NCBI RefSeq assembly: GCF_009827655.1
Contig: NZ_WTYV01000001.1
Coordinates: 372,001 to 436,000 of the forward strand
Reading direction: 5' to 3'
DNA from: Alteraurantiacibacter buctensis
Lineage (GTDB): Bacteria > Pseudomonadota > Alphaproteobacteria > Sphingomonadales > Sphingomonadaceae
DNA length: 64,000 nt
The stretch's first letter is position 1. Every line of letters starts with the position of its first letter. Positions 23,871 to 35,045 of the stretch are shown in pieces. The position numbers and the translations under genes were made by a program. The notes under the pieces are model-generated. The model did no database searches, was not told the DNA's origin, and saw nothing but the letters and a program-made list of their open reading frames with translations.

Positions 23871-25652
23871 GTGGCAAGTCTCGCACAGGACAGGATTTCG
23901 GGCCCCGCAGGTCCCGGCAAGGCGGCCAGAACGCCGCTCAGCGCGCACCCTGCCTTCCCGTTCATCGTGGCGCTGTGGTTTGCCGCGCTGCTGGGCATCG
24001 GCAGCCTGGTGGTGCCGGTGCCGGTGATCGAACGCCTGGTGGAACTGACCGGCCTTTCGTCCGTCGTCCCGCAGACCGCGCCGCCCCTTGGCTTTACCGC
24101 CCGCGCCCTGATCGCCCTTGCCTGCACCGCTGGCGGCGGCCTTTTCGGCCTGCTGCTGGCGCGCAAGGTGGCCCAGGCCCACCGCGCTCCCGCGCCGCGA
24201 AAGGATCGCGGCCAGGCTGCCGCCCGCCGGCCGATCTCCGCCCACGACGAGCTGGGCGAGGAAGGCTTTGACGGCAATGCCCCGCGCGGTCGCCGGGCGC
24301 TGGCCATCGTTGACGAGGAAGCTCCCAGCGAGGTGTTCGAACTGGCTCCCCTGCCGGGCAAGCACCTGCCGCTGAGCGCACTCGACCTTGATGAGGCAGA
24401 GGCGCTGGAGCTGGCCGAGGCCGACGCCTTCGACCTGGCGGACGAAACGGCCGAGGCGGTCACCGACGAGCCTGGGGACCTGCCCGCACCCGGCTTCACC
24501 ACTCTGGCCGAGTCCGCGCAGAATGACGTGTTCTCGATGGCCGACCGCCGGCACTTCAAGCTCGACACCTTCGGCCAGACCGTTGGCGCGCCGATCCAGC
24601 CGCGCCAGCAGTTCGTGCTTGACCCCGCGGCCCCGGCCGAAACCCAGGAGCCGATGCCGGAGGAGGTCGACGCCACCCCCGAACCCGAAGCCGACCTGCA
24701 TTTCTCGCCGCCCTCGCTGGCGCGGCCCTTTGCCCAACCCGCCTTCAGCCCTGCCGAGCCCCCCGCCGAAACCGCCGCAGAAATCGAGGACGCAGACATG
24801 GACGATTTTGCCGAGCAAGCCCCGCACGCTGCGGTTCCGAACGCCCCTGCCCAACCGGCCACCGGGTGGGAACAGGCCGAGCCGGAAGACCTGGCGCTGG
24901 TGCAACTGGCCCAGCGGCTCGGCTCGTCGATCGCCCGCCGCCGCGAGCAACGCGCTGCCGCCGCCGCAGCTGCTGCGGCCGCCGCGAAGCTGGCTCCCGT
25001 CCCGGCTCCGGCGCCTGCCATGCTGGCCGAGGATTTCGACGCGGCCGAGGCGGCCGAGGCCGCGCAGGCAATGGCTGCCTATTTCGGCTCTGCCGGCACC
25101 GCTGCCGCGCCCGCCCCGCAGCCTGCTGACGAACCGGAAGCGATGGATGAACCCGCCGTGGTGACCCCGCTGGTTCCGCCCAGCCCGGCAGCCGCCACAC
25201 TGCCCGCCGCGCGCCAGGTGTTCCAGCCGGTTGCGCCGGCCCCGGTTGCCCCGCAGCCCGCGTCGCTGGCGAACCTTGCCCATATCGACCTGGGCGAGGA
25301 TGAAGAGGACGAGGACATCGCCCACCTCACCGCCAGCTTCTCGCTGCCGCTGGTTGGTCCGGCTGCGGCAGTAGCCCCGCCGATCCAGGTGGAAGACGAG
25401 GCCGAGGAAATCGTTGTTCCGGCACCGGCTCCCGCCCCCTTCGCCAACCCGTTCCAGCAGCGCCCCGCGCAGTCGTTCGTCCGCATCGAGGACGAGCCGC
25501 AGCCCGAGGAGGGCGCGATCGAGCCGGCCGTGGTCTTCCCCGGTGCCGGGCGCGAGGACGCCGCCACCTCCTCGCGCGCCAGCGCCGAGGAGAACGAACG
25601 GGCGCTGCGCGAAGCCCTGCTGAGCCTCCAGCGCATGAGCGGGGCCGCCTGA
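23871..25652 (+). CDS. Large Ala/Glu/Pro-rich protein with two N-terminal TM helices
   Basis: Family not recognised. The 593-aa product (GTG start at 23871) has a short N-terminus, two membrane helices (residues 28-50, FPFIVALWFAALLGIGSLVV, and 73-95, GFTARALIALACTAGGGLFG), then about 490 residues of acidic, Ala-Pro-rich sequence with repeated A-E-A blocks (AEALELAEADAFDLADE) that is probably disordered, and a final short helix (ENERALREALLSLQRMSG). The pattern suggests a membrane-tethered scaffold or a cytosolic linker protein. It lies 44 bp after the glycosyltransferase and ahead of gltB, and has the same GC-rich codon use as its neighbours. Confidence 0.75.
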   Translation: MASLAQDRISGPAGPGKAARTPLSAHPAFPFIVALWFAALLGIGSLVVPVPVIERLVELTGLSSVVPQTAPPLGFTARALIALACTAGGGLFGLLLARKVAQAHRAPAPRKDRGQAAARRPISAHDELGEEGFDGNAPRGRRALAIVDEEAPSEVFELAPLPGKHLPLSALDLDEAEALELAEADAFDLADETAEAVTDEPGDLPAPGFTTLAESAQNDVFSMADRRHFKLDTFGQTVGAPIQPRQQFVLDPAAPAETQEPMPEEVDATPEPEADLHFSPPSLARPFAQPAFSPAEPPAETAAEIEDADMDDFAEQAPHAAVPNAPAQPATGWEQAEPEDLALVQLAQRLGSSIARRREQRAAAAAAAAAAAKLAPVPAPAPAMLAEDFDAAEAAEAAQAMAAYFGSAGTAAAPAPQPADEPEAMDEPAVVTPLVPPSPAAATLPAARQVFQPVAPAPVAPQPASLANLAHIDLGEDEEDEDIAHLTASFSLPLVGPAAAVAPPIQVEDEAEEIVVPAPAPAPFANPFQQRPAQSFVRIEDEPQPEEGAIEPAVVFPGAGREDAATSSRASAEENERALREALLSLQRMSGAA

Positions 25653-25886
25653 ACCACGGTAAAAAGTCCAGTGGGACAACCGGTTTTCGGGTGATCCGAG
25701 GAACTTATGCGGCGGTGCGGCATTTTGCCGCGCCAGCATCCTTGCCAAAACACGTTCCTGTCGCCATGGGGGACCCTCGCGACATTTTCGATAAGCACCC
25801 TCAAGGGTGAGTCGCGTTTCGCTGCCCGGATTCCGTCGGGGCAACGGAGCGCGTCAACTTATCGGCGAGAGACAGGAACACTCGAG

Positions 25887-28800
25887 TTGACAGAACTGCC
25901 AGCCGCCCAGGGGCTTTACGATCCGCGCAACGAACATGACGCCTGTGGCGTGGGCCTTGTCGCCCACATCAAAGGCGCGAAATCGCACGCCATCGTGACC
26001 CAGGCGCTGGAGATTCTGCACAATCTCGACCATCGTGGCGCGGTGGGCGCCGATCCGCTGCTGGGCGATGGCGCGGGCATCCTGATTCAGTTGCCCGACC
26101 AGCTGTTCCGCAAGTGGGCCGTGGCGCAGGGCCATGACCTGCCGCAGCCGGGCGACTATGCCGTGGCCATGTGCTTCATGCCGCAGGATGAAGCCGCGCG
26201 CGATTTCATCACCACCCAGTTCGAAAAGTTCGTGGCCAAGGAAGGCCAGCGGCTGATCGGCTGGCGCGATGTGCCCGTCACCACCGAAGGCCTGGGCAAG
26301 ACCGTGCTGGAATCGATGCCGGTGATCCGCCAGGCCTTCATCGCCCGCGGGGCCAACTGCGAGGACCAGGACGCGTTCGAGCGCAAGCTGATCGTGATCC
26401 GCAAGCAGACCCAGAACCCGCTGAAGGCGCTGGCTGAAAAGCATGACCTGCCGGGGCTGACCCAGCTCTACATGCCCAGCTTTTCCAGCCGCACCATCGT
26501 CTACAAGGGCCTGCTGCTGGCAACCCAGGTGGGGGCCTTCTACGATGACCTGCGCGATCCCGATTGCGTGAGCGCGCTGGGCCTTGTCCACCAGCGCTTC
26601 TCCACCAACACCTTCCCCAGCTGGAAGCTGGCGCACCCGTTCCGCTTCATCGCCCATAACGGCGAGATCAACACTGTGCGCGGCAACACCAACTGGATGA
26701 ACGCCCGCCGCCGCACCATGGAAAGCGAGCTGCTGGGCGCGGACCTCGACAAGCTGTGGCCGATTGTGCCGCACGGGCAGAGTGATACCGCCAGCCTCGA
26801 CAACGCGCTGGAGCTGCTGCTGCTGGGCGGCTACTCGCTGGCCCATGCGATGATGATGCTGATCCCGGAAGCCTGGGCCGGTCATCCGCAAATGGACCCC
26901 AAGCGGCGGGCCTTCTACGAATATCATGCCGCGCTGATGGAGCCGTGGGACGGCCCGGCCGCCGTGTGCTTCACCGATGGTCGCCAGATCGGCGCCACGC
27001 TGGACCGCAACGGCCTGCGCCCCGCGCGCTGGTGCGTAACCAGGGATGACCTGGTCTGCCTCGCCTCCGAAAGCGGCGTGCTGCCGTTCCGGGACGAGGA
27101 CATCGTGCGCAAGTGGCGCCTGCAGCCCGGCAAGATGCTGCTGATCGACCTGGAACAGGGCCGCATCATCGAGGACGAGGAAATCAAGGCCGGCCTGTGC
27201 AGCGCCCAGCCCTATGACAAGTGGCTGGAACGCGCGCAGTACAAGCTGAAGGATCTCGACGCGATCGAGACCGACGTGGAAGCCGTGCGCCAGGCGGAAG
27301 AGACGCTGCTCGATCGCCAGCAGGCCTTCGGCTACACGCAGGAAGACGTGGCCAAGTTCCTTGAGCCGATGGCCGTCAATGCCGACGATCCGATCGGTTC
27401 GATGGGCACCGACACGCCGATTGCCGTGCTGTCGACCCGCAGCCGCCTGCTGTACGACTATTTCAAGCAGAACTTCGCCCAGGTCACCAACCCGCCGATC
27501 GATCCGATCCGCGAGGAGCTGGTGATGAGCCTGCTCAGCATGATCGGGCCGCGGCCCAACCTGCTGGGCATGGATGCCGGCCTGCACAAGCGGCTGGAAG
27601 TCGACCAGCCGATCCTGACCAACAAGGACATGGAAAAGATCCGCTCGGTGGAACGCAGCCTCGATGGCGCGTTCCGCACCGAGACGATCGACATCACCTG
27701 GGATGCCGCCACCGGCGCGGCAGGCCTGGAAATGGCGATCAAGGAAATGTGCTGGGCCGCCACCGAGGCCGTGCTGCAGGACAAGAACATCCTGATCCTG
27801 TCGGACCGCGCGGCCTCTGCCGATCGCATCCCCATGCCCGCGCTGCTGGCTACCGCCGCCGTGCACCATCACCTGGTGCGCCAGGGCCTGCGCATGCAGA
27901 CCGGCCTGGTGGTTGAAACGGGCGAAGCGCGCGAAGTGCACCACTTCTGCGTGCTGGCGGGTTATGGCGCCGAAGCGATCAACCCTTACCTGGCGTTCGA
28001 GACGCTGGAGCAGATCCGCGCGTCCAAGCACCCGCAGCTGGCACCCGAACAGGTCCAGAAGAACTACATCAAGGCCGTGGGCAAGGGCATCCTGAAGGTG
28101 ATGTCCAAGATGGGCATCAGCACCTACCAGTCGTACTGCGGGGCGCAGATCTTTGACGCGGTGGGCCTGTCCAGCGCGCTGATCGACCAGTACTTCACCG
28201 GCACGGCCACCACCATCGAAGGCATCGGCCTGACCGAAGTGGCGGAAGAGGCGGTGCGCCGCCACGAGGCCGCTTTTGGCGACAACCCGATCTACGCCAA
28301 CATGCTGGATGTGGGCGGTATTTACCAGTATCGCCTGCGCGGCGAGGAACACGCGTGGACGCCGGGCAACGTCGCCAGCCTGCAGCACGCCGTGCGCGGC
28401 AACAAGTGGGCCGATTACGAAGCCTTCGCCGCCAGCATCAACGACCAGGCCGAGCGCGCGCTGACCATCCGCGGGCTGATGGAACTGAAGCCTGCCGACG
28501 GCAGCGAACTTAGGCCGATCCCGCTGGACGAGGTCGAGCCGGCCTCCGAGATCGTCAAGAAGTTCGCCACCGGCGCGATGAGCTATGGCTCGATCAGCTG
28601 GGAAGCGCACACCACGCTGGCGGCGGCAATGAACCGAATCGGCGGCAAGTCCAACACCGGTGAGGGCGGCGAGGATCCCAAGCGCTTCCAGCCGCAGCCC
28701 GATGGCACCAACCTGCGTTCCGCCATCAAGCAGGTGGCTTCGGGCCGCTTCGGGGTGACCACCGAATACCTGGTCAACGCCGACGACATCCAGATCAAGA

Positions 28801-30542
28801 TGGCGCAGGGTGCCAAGCCCGGCGAGGGCGGCCAGCTGCCCGGCCACAAGGTGGACAAGACCATCGGCGCCACCCGCCACTCCACCCCCGGCGTGGGCCT
28901 GATCAGCCCCCCGCCGCACCACGACATCTATTCGATCGAGGACCTGGCGCAGCTGATTCACGACCTCAAGAACGTGAACCAGGCGGCGCGCATCTCGGTC
29001 AAGCTGGTGTCCGAAGTGGGCGTGGGCACGGTGGCGGCCGGCGTTTCCAAGTGCAAGGCCGACCACCTGACCATCTCCGGCTATGAAGGCGGCACCGGCG
29101 CTTCGCCGCTGACCAGCCTGACGCACGCCGGCAGCCCGTGGGAAATCGGCCTGGCCGAAACCCAGCAGACCCTGCTGCTCAACGACCTGCGGTCGCGCAT
29201 CGTGGTGCAGGTTGACGGCGGCCTGCGGACGGGCCGGGACGTGGCCATCGGCGCGCTGCTGGGCGCGGACGAGTTCGGCTTTGCCACCGCCCCGCTGATC
29301 GCCGCCGGGTGCATCATGATGCGCAAGTGCCACCTGAACACCTGCCCGGTGGGCGTGGCCACGCAGGATCCGGTGCTGCGCGCCCGCTTCGTCGGCCAGC
29401 CGGAACACGTGATCAACTACTTCTTCTTCGTGGCCGAGGAACTGCGCCAGATCATGGCGCAGATGGGCTTCCGCACCCTGGCTGAGATGACCGGCCGGGT
29501 TGACCGGATCGACATGCGCCGGGTGGATCGCCACTGGAAGGCGCAGGGCATCGACCTGTCGCGCCTGCTGACGAAGATCGAAGTGCCGGAGGGCAAGGGC
29601 CTGAACCAGACCGAGGTGCAGGACCATGGCCTGGAAACCGCGCTCGATACCCAGTTGATCGCCGCCGCCGCGCCCGCGCTGGACAAGGGCGAAACGCTGG
29701 TGCTCGATTTCCCGGTCCGCAACGTCAACCGCACGGTTGGCGCGATGCTCTCGGGCGAGATTGCCCGCCGCTTCGGCCATGCCGGGCTGAAGGCGGACCA
29801 GTTGCGCATCAACTTCACCGGCGTGGCGGGGCAAAGCTTCGGTGCGTGGGCGGCCCACGGCCTGACCCTGGCGCTGACCGGCGATGGTAACGACTATGTC
29901 GGCAAGGGCCTGTCCGGCGGGCGCATCATCGTGCGCCAGCCTGAGGGTGTTGACCGCGATCCCACGCAGAACATCATCGTCGGCAACACCGTGCTCTATG
30001 GCGCGATTGCGGGCGAAGCCTACTTCAACGGCGTGGCGGGCGAGCGCTTTGCGGTACGCAATTCGGGCGCGGTTGCCGTGGTGGAAGGCACGGGTGACCA
30101 TGGCTGCGAATACATGACCGGCGGCGTGGTCTGCGTACTGGGTGAAACCGGCCGCAATTTTGCCGCAGGCATGAGCGGCGGCATCGCCTATGTCTATGAC
30201 CCTGACGGCAAGTTTGCCGACCGGTGCAACATGGCCCAGGTGGCGCTGCAGCCGATCGATGCTTCCGCGCAGGACCCGGATGGCATCGGCCGTCCGGCAC
30301 AACGGGCCAGCTCGATCCACGATTTCGGCATGGGCGATCCGCTGTACCACGATGCCGCGCGCCTGCGCGTGCTGGTGGAACGGCACAAGCTGCACACCGG
30401 CTCGGCCCGCGCGGCCGCGCTGCTGGATGACTGGGACAACGCCCTCAAGGCGTTCGTCAAGGTCATGCCGACCGATTACGCCAAGGCGCTGAAGGCCATG
30501 GAAGCCGAGCGTGAGGCCGCCGCTTCCGTTGCGGCCGAGTAA
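25887..30542 (+). CDS. gltB: Glutamate synthase (NADPH) large subunit
   Basis: GltB moves the amide nitrogen of glutamine to 2-oxoglutarate, giving two glutamates. The 1551-aa product has an N-terminal class II glutamine amidotransferase domain with catalytic Cys at residue 20 ([16 protein letters not shown]), the central and FMN-binding synthase domains with [16 protein letters not shown] and [18 protein letters not shown], the 3Fe-4S cysteines in [15 protein letters not shown], and a C-terminal GXGXG beta-helix ([13 protein letters not shown]). The TTG at 25887, after AGGAA, puts the cysteine at the propeptide distance of known GltB; upstream in-frame ATGs would add 60 unrelated residues. 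gltD follows after 12 bp. Confidence 0.95.
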   Translation: MTELPAAQGLYDPRNEHDACGVGLVAHIKGAKSHAIVTQALEILHNLDHRGAVGADPLLGDGAGILIQLPDQLFRKWAVAQGHDLPQPGDYAVAMCFMPQDEAARDFITTQFEKFVAKEGQRLIGWRDVPVTTEGLGKTVLESMPVIRQAFIARGANCEDQDAFERKLIVIRKQTQNPLKALAEKHDLPGLTQLYMPSFSSRTIVYKGLLLATQVGAFYDDLRDPDCVSALGLVHQRFSTNTFPSWKLAHPFRFIAHNGEINTVRGNTNWMNARRRTMESELLGADLDKLWPIVPHGQSDTASLDNALELLLLGGYSLAHAMMMLIPEAWAGHPQMDPKRRAFYEYHAALMEPWDGPAAVCFTDGRQIGATLDRNGLRPARWCVTRDDLVCLASESGVLPFRDEDIVRKWRLQPGKMLLIDLEQGRIIEDEEIKAGLCSAQPYDKWLERAQYKLKDLDAIETDVEAVRQAEETLLDRQQAFGYTQEDVAKFLEPMAVNADDPIGSMGTDTPIAVLSTRSRLLYDYFKQNFAQVTNPPIDPIREELVMSLLSMIGPRPNLLGMDAGLHKRLEVDQPILTNKDMEKIRSVERSLDGAFRTETIDITWDAATGAAGLEMAIKEMCWAATEAVLQDKNILILSDRAASADRIPMPALLATAAVHHHLVRQGLRMQTGLVVETGEAREVHHFCVLAGYGAEAINPYLAFETLEQIRASKHPQLAPEQVQKNYIKAVGKGILKVMSKMGISTYQSYCGAQIFDAVGLSSALIDQYFTGTATTIEGIGLTEVAEEAVRRHEAAFGDNPIYANMLDVGGIYQYRLRGEEHAWTPGNVASLQHAVRGNKWADYEAFAASINDQAERALTIRGLMELKPADGSELRPIPLDEVEPASEIVKKFATGAMSYGSISWEAHTTLAAAMNRIGGKSNTGEGGEDPKRFQPQPDGTNLRSAIKQVASGRFGVTTEYLVNADDIQIKMAQGAKPGEGGQLPGHKVDKTIGATRHSTPGVGLISPPPHHDIYSIEDLAQLIHDLKNVNQAARISVKLVSEVGVGTVAAGVSKCKADHLTISGYEGGTGASPLTSLTHAGSPWEIGLAETQQTLLLNDLRSRIVVQVDGGLRTGRDVAIGALLGADEFGFATAPLIAAGCIMMRKCHLNTCPVGVATQDPVLRARFVGQPEHVINYFFFVAEELRQIMAQMGFRTLAEMTGRVDRIDMRRVDRHWKAQGIDLSRLLTKIEVPEGKGLNQTEVQDHGLETALDTQLIAAAAPALDKGETLVLDFPVRNVNRTVGAMLSGEIARRFGHAGLKADQLRINFTGVAGQSFGAWAAHGLTLALTGDGNDYVGKGLSGGRIIVRQPEGVDRDPTQNIIVGNTVLYGAIAGEAYFNGVAGERFAVRNSGAVAVVEGTGDHGCEYMTGGVVCVLGETGRNFAAGMSGGIAYVYDPDGKFADRCNMAQVALQPIDASAQDPDGIGRPAQRASSIHDFGMGDPLYHDAARLRVLVERHKLHTGSARAAALLDDWDNALKAFVKVMPTDYAKALKAMEAEREAAASVAAE

Positions 30543-30554
30543 GGATTACCGAAG

Positions 30555-31991
30555 ATGGGCAAGGAAACCGGCTTTCTCGAACTCGACCGGCAGGATCGCA
30601 CCTATGACGATCCCAAGGCGCGGCTGAACCACTACAAGGAATTCGTGATTCCGCATTCGGAGGATGCCCTGCGCGGGCAGGCCTCGCGGTGCATGAACTG
30701 CGGCATCCCCTATTGCCACAACGGCTGCCCGGTGAACAACATCATCCCCGACTGGAACCACCTGGTCTATGAAGGGGACTGGAAGAACGCGCTGGAGGTG
30801 CTCCACTCCACCAACAACTTCCCCGAATTCACCGGCCGCATCTGCCCCGCCCCGTGCGAAGCGAGCTGCACGCTGAACCTGATGGACCAGCCGGTCACCA
30901 TCAAGAGCATCGAATGCGCCATCGTGGATCGCGGGTGGAAGGAAGGCTGGATCGAGCCGCAGGTCCCCGCGAAGAAGACCGGCAAGTCGGTCGCCGTGGT
31001 CGGTTCCGGCCCCGCTGGCATGGCCGCCGCCCAGCAACTGGCCCGCGCCGGCCATTCGGTGACGCTGTTCGAGAAGGCCGACCGGATCGGCGGCCTGCTG
31101 CGCTATGGCATCCCCGACTTCAAGATGGAGAAGCACCTCATCAACCGCCGCGCGGTGCAGATGGAGGCCGAAGGCGTGACCATCCGCACCTCCACCGAAG
31201 TGGGCGTGGACGTGTCGATGAAGAGCCTGAAGGAAAACTTCGATGCCGTGGTGATGGCGGGCGGCGCGGAAGATGCGCGCATGCTGACCATTCCGGGTGC
31301 GGAACTGCCCGGCGTGCGCCTGGCGATGGAGTTCCTGACCCAGCAGAACAAGCGCAACGCGGGTGACAGCGAGGAACGCGCCGCCCCGCGCGGCACGCTG
31401 ACCGCCAAGGGCAAGCACGTGATCGTGATCGGCGGTGGTGACACCGGCAGCGACTGCGTGGGCACCAGCAACCGCCAGGGTGCCGCTTCGGTCACCCAGA
31501 TCGAAATCATGCCGCAGCCGCCGGAGAAGGAGAACAAGCTCCTCACCTGGCCCGACTGGCCGATGAAGCTGCGTACCAGCACCAGCCACGAAGAAGGCGT
31601 GGAGCGCGACTGGGCCGTGCTGACCAAGGAAGTTGTCAGCGATGGCGGCGTAGTCACCGGCCTCAAGTGCGTGCGGGCCGACTGGACCGATGGCAAGCTG
31701 GGCGAAATTCCCGGTACCGAGTTCACCCTGAAGGCAGACCTGATCCTGCTGGCGATGGGCTTCGTCGGCCCCAAGAAGGCCGGCATGGTCGACCAGTCCG
31801 GCGTGGAGCTGGACCCGCGCGGCAACGTTAAGGCCGATACCGTCAGCTACCAGACCAGCGACCCGCAGATCTGGGCCTGCGGCGACATGCGCCGCGGCCA
31901 GAGCCTGGTGGTCTGGGCCATCCGCGAAGGCCGACAGTGCGCACGCAGCGTGGACGAGGCGCTGATGGGGGTGAGCGAACTGCCGCGGTGA
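30555..31991 (+). CDS. gltD: Glutamate synthase small subunit
   Basis: GltD oxidises NADPH and passes electrons through FAD and iron-sulfur clusters to GltB. The 478-aa protein has the N-terminal 4Fe-4S cysteines [17 protein letters not shown] and [13 protein letters not shown], an FAD-binding GxGxxG ([19 protein letters not shown]) and an NADPH-binding [11 protein letters not shown], ending [19 protein letters not shown]. Length agrees with GltD (about 470-490 aa). It lies 12 bp after gltB in the same operon, making the heterodimer stoichiometric. Confidence 0.97.
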   Translation: MGKETGFLELDRQDRTYDDPKARLNHYKEFVIPHSEDALRGQASRCMNCGIPYCHNGCPVNNIIPDWNHLVYEGDWKNALEVLHSTNNFPEFTGRICPAPCEASCTLNLMDQPVTIKSIECAIVDRGWKEGWIEPQVPAKKTGKSVAVVGSGPAGMAAAQQLARAGHSVTLFEKADRIGGLLRYGIPDFKMEKHLINRRAVQMEAEGVTIRTSTEVGVDVSMKSLKENFDAVVMAGGAEDARMLTIPGAELPGVRLAMEFLTQQNKRNAGDSEERAAPRGTLTAKGKHVIVIGGGDTGSDCVGTSNRQGAASVTQIEIMPQPPEKENKLLTWPDWPMKLRTSTSHEEGVERDWAVLTKEVVSDGGVVTGLKCVRADWTDGKLGEIPGTEFTLKADLILLAMGFVGPKKAGMVDQSGVELDPRGNVKADTVSYQTSDPQIWACGDMRRGQSLVVWAIREGRQCARSVDEALMGVSELPR

Positions 31992-32048
31992 GCGCTTGCG
32001 CCTCTGCTGCAATCGGCGGGCGCGGCGTGTGGCGGGCGGTGAGTGCCG

Positions 32049-32327
32049 TCAGCCGCGCGGGTCAACGCGCATGATCATCCACAGGTTGCGGTCAACCTCG
32101 ACGCAGTCAAGGTACCAGCGCACGTAGGCCATGTACTGGTCGTTCCTCCACCACCCGATATCGCCGTCCTGCCGCCGTTCGTTGCGCAGGCGATAGAGAG
32201 TGCGGGTGCATTCGCCATAGCTACTGAACGTTTCGGTGGGCCAGGTATCGGCCTGGGCGGGGACGGCGGCGGTTGTAGCCATGCTGGCGGCAAGGGCAGC
32301 GATGGCTGTGATCTTGCGGATTCTCAC
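32049..32327 (-). CDS. Small exported protein of unknown function
   Basis: Family not recognised. The 92-aa product has a signal peptide (MRIRKITAIAALAASMATTA, cleavage near PAQAD) and a small mature part: TWPTETFSSYGECTRTLYRL and WYLDCVEVDRNLWMIMR, with two cysteines that could form a disulfide in the periplasm. The GTG at 32327 is preceded by AAAGGAGACGG, an excellent RBS, so an upstream extension to 32543 is rejected. It converges on gltD with 57 bp between stops. Confidence 0.7.
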   Translation of the reverse strand: MRIRKITAIAALAASMATTAAVPAQADTWPTETFSSYGECTRTLYRLRNERRQDGDIGWWRNDQYMAYVRWYLDCVEVDRNLWMIMRVDPRG

Positions 32328-32508
32328 GATCCGTCTCCTTTTCCAGACTGGCCCTCTCGGCCCGGCCGGAAAATATTGACCATGTTGCCGCGGTTGGCAT
32401 TGCGGGACACTACCTAACCGCACGTGCGCCTCCGCGTGCCTGGAGGCGAGCCGGGTGCCGACAAGGTTCCGGTGAGATCCGCCGGCAATGCCGGCCGCGT
32501 TACGCCGG

Positions 32509-33432
32509 TCAGGCTTCGGCGGCTGCCTTCGGGGGGCTGGCAAACAGCGCGGTGAAGTGGTCGTCCGACGCCTCCACGCCCGGTTCGCGGATGGTGGTGC
32601 GGCGCATGTCGCGCTTCCACGCTGTATCGTCGAAATCGCCCGCGCGGTGGAGCACGCACAGGTTGTCCCAGATGCTCAGGTCGCCGGGGCGATAGTCGAC
32701 GGCAATGACGTACCGATCCTGCGTGACATGGGCGTTCAACTCGTCGAGCAGGGCGCGGCCTTCCTCGCGGCCCAAACCCACCACGTCGCGCGCGTGGGCA
32801 CCGGCATAGATCGTCTTGCGGCCCGATCCCGGGTGCACGTGGACCAGCGGGTGGACGCTGTGGCGCATTCCGTCCAGCTCCTCCTCGGTGGTGGGGTAAC
32901 CGGCCTGCATGCGGCTGTAGAAATAGCAGTGGCGGGCGGAGAGCCCCTCGATCCGGTCCTTCATCCTCTGCGGCAGGTCTTCGTAGGCGCTGCGGGCATC
33001 GGCAAACAGCGTGGGGGCGGACACGTGCGCCGGTGGCGCCTCGTGGCACAGCAGCAGGGCCTGCGCGCTCCTCACGTCCATGTAGCTGGAATCGATATGC
33101 CACAGCCGGTTGCCGGCGTTGACGAAGCGGCGCAGCGGGTTGTCGACGATGTTGCCGTCCGCATCGATATTGCTGGCATCGAACAGTTCGGGCCGGCTGA
33201 AGCGCGGCGGGCGGTTCTTGTGCACCGGGGCCAGTTCCACGTGGCCGAACAGGCGGCTGAAATCCACGTGGGTCTGGTCGGTCAGGCCGGTATCGCGCCA
33301 CACGGTCACGCCCCACCGGTCCTGCGCGGCGCGGATGGCGGCTTTGGTGGGTTCGTCGAGCGGTCGGGTGATGTCCACGCCGGAGACTTCTGCTCCGAAG
33401 CGATCGGCCAGCGGGGTGATCGTCAGGGTCAT
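32509..33432 (-). CDS. TauD/TfdA-family Fe(II)/2-oxoglutarate dioxygenase
   Basis: This 307-aa non-haem iron dioxygenase couples 2-oxoglutarate decarboxylation to substrate hydroxylation; relatives act on taurine, alkyl sulfates or herbicides such as 2,4-D. The iron ligands are visible: RLWHIDSSYMD (HxD) and CVLHRAGDFDD (distal His), followed by R-x-TT in MRRTTIREPG for 2-oxoglutarate binding. Start MTLTITPLADRFGAEVSGVD is the family opening, so ATG 33432 is chosen over 33510. The substrate cannot be named; no taurine transport genes are nearby. A palindromic site lies about 30 bp upstream. Confidence 0.9.
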   Translation of the reverse strand: MTLTITPLADRFGAEVSGVDITRPLDEPTKAAIRAAQDRWGVTVWRDTGLTDQTHVDFSRLFGHVELAPVHKNRPPRFSRPELFDASNIDADGNIVDNPLRRFVNAGNRLWHIDSSYMDVRSAQALLLCHEAPPAHVSAPTLFADARSAYEDLPQRMKDRIEGLSARHCYFYSRMQAGYPTTEEELDGMRHSVHPLVHVHPGSGRKTIYAGAHARDVVGLGREEGRALLDELNAHVTQDRYVIAVDYRPGDLSIWDNLCVLHRAGDFDDTAWKRDMRRTTIREPGVEASDDHFTALFASPPKAAAEA

Positions 33433-33461
33433 GGCGTGCTCTCCTGCACCACGGAATATCA

Positions 33462-33473
33462 TTAGCACGCTAA
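33462..33473 (-). promoter_or_regulatory. Palindrome TTAGC-AC-GCTAA upstream of the dioxygenase gene
   Basis: A perfect 5-bp-arm palindrome (TTAGC 33462-33466, GCTAA 33469-33473) is centred 35 bp before the dioxygenase ATG, in the expected promoter. Short AT-rich palindromes of the form TTAGC/GCTAA are typical of MarR-family operators. No regulator gene is next to it in this window. Confidence 0.45.
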
Positions 33474-33633
33474 CCATACCAGCGCGAAAGGCCTTTCCTA
33501 CACTGGGCAAGCCGTGCCAGCATCCTCACGCTCTTTGACTGCGTTGATACCCGCCTTTGCGCTATTTCCGGCAAGCAACCCACGCGCCCCCTTTGGGCTG
33601 CATGGGCAGGCTGCCCGGTATGTACTTTATCAA

Positions 33634-34320
33634 CTAACCCGGCAGCCGCCAGTCAATCGCACCCCGGCCGTGCTGTTCAAGGAAGGCATTCGCCTGGCTG
33701 TAGGGCCGCGAGCCGAAGAAGCCGCGATGGGCGGACAGCGGGCTGGGGTGCGGTGCTCGCAGCACCAGGTGGCGGCCATCGCTCAGCCCCGCTATCCGCG
33801 CCGCCTTGGCCTGGGCGTGGCTGCCCCACAGCACGAAGACGCTGGGCTCCGGCCGCGCGGCCACGGCCGCCACGGCGGCATCGGTGATCGCCTCCCACCC
33901 CTGCTGCTGGTGCGATCCCGCCTGCCCCGCGGTCACGGTGAGCGCGTTGTTGAGCAACAGCACCCCCTGGCGCGCCCAGACTTCCAGGTTGCCATGACCC
34001 GGATGGTCGATGCCCAGGTCGGCCTTCAGCTCCTTCAGCATGTTGGCCAGCGAAGGTGGCACCCGCTCGCCTGGCGGCACCGAGAAGGCGAGGCCATGCG
34101 CCTGGCCGGGTCCGTGATACGGGTCCTGCCCCAGGATCACCACCTTGACGGCATCGAGCGGGGTCAGCTCCAGCGCCGTCAGCCGCTGCCCGCGCGGTGG
34201 ATAGACCGTGGCCCCGCCCTCCTCCAGCGTGCGCAGCCAGCCGCCCAGCCGCCGCGCTTCGGGCGTGGCCAGCACGGGATCGAGCGCGGCGCGCCAGCTT
34301 GGGGGAACGGTGTCTGCCAT
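33634..34320 (-). CDS. ung: Uracil-DNA glycosylase
   Basis: Ung removes uracil from DNA in base-excision repair. The 228-aa protein has the family motifs [21 protein letters not shown] (quoted in part: [16 protein letters not shown]) with the catalytic Asp, [19 protein letters not shown] and [17 protein letters not shown] with the catalytic His. Length fits the family (about 225-235 aa). It is divergent from rnd with an 81-bp shared upstream region. The 200-bp gap to the dioxygenase start holds only that gene's promoter. Confidence 0.97.
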   Translation of the reverse strand: MADTVPPSWRAALDPVLATPEARRLGGWLRTLEEGGATVYPPRGQRLTALELTPLDAVKVVILGQDPYHGPGQAHGLAFSVPPGERVPPSLANMLKELKADLGIDHPGHGNLEVWARQGVLLLNNALTVTAGQAGSHQQQGWEAITDAAVAAVAARPEPSVFVLWGSHAQAKAARIAGLSDGRHLVLRAPHPSPLSAHRGFFGSRPYSQANAFLEQHGRGAIDWRLPG

Positions 34321-34401
34321 AATGCGCTATCCTACAGGCGCGGGGATGTGCCATCCAGCATGCCCTTTCCCTCTATCCCCAATCCGCCTAAGGCAGGGCG
34401 C

Positions 34402-35019
34402 ATGGCAGTCCATTTCCACGAAGAAGACCTTCCCGCAAACGTGCTGGCCCCCGGCCCCGTTGCCGTCGACACCGAGACCATGGGCCTCGTTACCCACCGT
34501 GACCGGCTGTGCCTGCTGCAGATCAGCGACGGGCAGGGCGACGAGCACCTGGTGCGCTTCGCCAGGGGCAGCACGTATGATGCGCCCAACCTGAAAGCCG
34601 TGCTGGCCGACCCGGCGCGGCTTAAGCTGTACCACTATGCCCGGTTCGACCTGGCGGCAATCAAGCACTATCTGGGGGTCGAGGCCGGGCCGGTGTTCTG
34701 TACCAAGATCGCCAGCAAGATGACCCGCACCTACACCGACCGCCACGGCCTGAAGAACCTGGTCAGCGAGATGCTGGGCGAGGAACTGTCCAAGGTCCAG
34801 CAGTCGAGCGACTGGGGTGCCCCGGTGCTGACCGAGGCGCAGAAGGAGTATGCCGCCAGCGACGTGCGCTACCTTCACCGCCTGCGCGAGGTGCTGATCC
34901 CGCGGCTGGAGCGTGAAGGGCGGCTGGCCATGGCCGAGGCCTGCTTCGCTTTCCTGCCCACCCGTGCCGAGCTGGACCTGGCCGGCTGGATCGACAAGGA
35001 CATCTTCAGCCACGAGTAA
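34402..35019 (+). CDS. rnd: Short ribonuclease D (DEDD 3'-5' exonuclease)
   Basis: RNase D trims the 3' ends of tRNAs and other stable RNAs. The 205-aa protein has the DEDD exonuclease motifs in order: VAVDTETMGL (Asp-Glu), YHYARFDLAAIKHYL (Asp) and EYAASDVRYLHRLREVL (Tyr...Asp). It is only the catalytic domain, without the two HRDC domains of E. coli RNase D, as is usual in sphingomonads. The start MAVHFHEEDLP at 34402 is conserved; a long upstream open frame is the antisense shadow of ung. Confidence 0.92.
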   Translation: MAVHFHEEDLPANVLAPGPVAVDTETMGLVTHRDRLCLLQISDGQGDEHLVRFARGSTYDAPNLKAVLADPARLKLYHYARFDLAAIKHYLGVEAGPVFCTKIASKMTRTYTDRHGLKNLVSEMLGEELSKVQQSSDWGAPVLTEAQKEYAASDVRYLHRLREVLIPRLEREGRLAMAEACFAFLPTRAELDLAGWIDKDIFSHE

Positions 35020-35045
35020 TCGCGGCTGTTGCAGGAACCCATGCC

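Noticed and set aside
25854-30395. Long minus-strand reading frame (about 1500 codons) opposite gltB
   Set aside because: It lies wholly antisense to the well-supported gltB and its predicted product is His/Ala/Arg-rich with no domain character, as expected for the complement of a GC-rich gene.
33514-34401. Long 5' extension of the RNase D frame
   Set aside because: This part is the antisense of ung, while the conserved RNase D start is MAVHFHEED at 34402.
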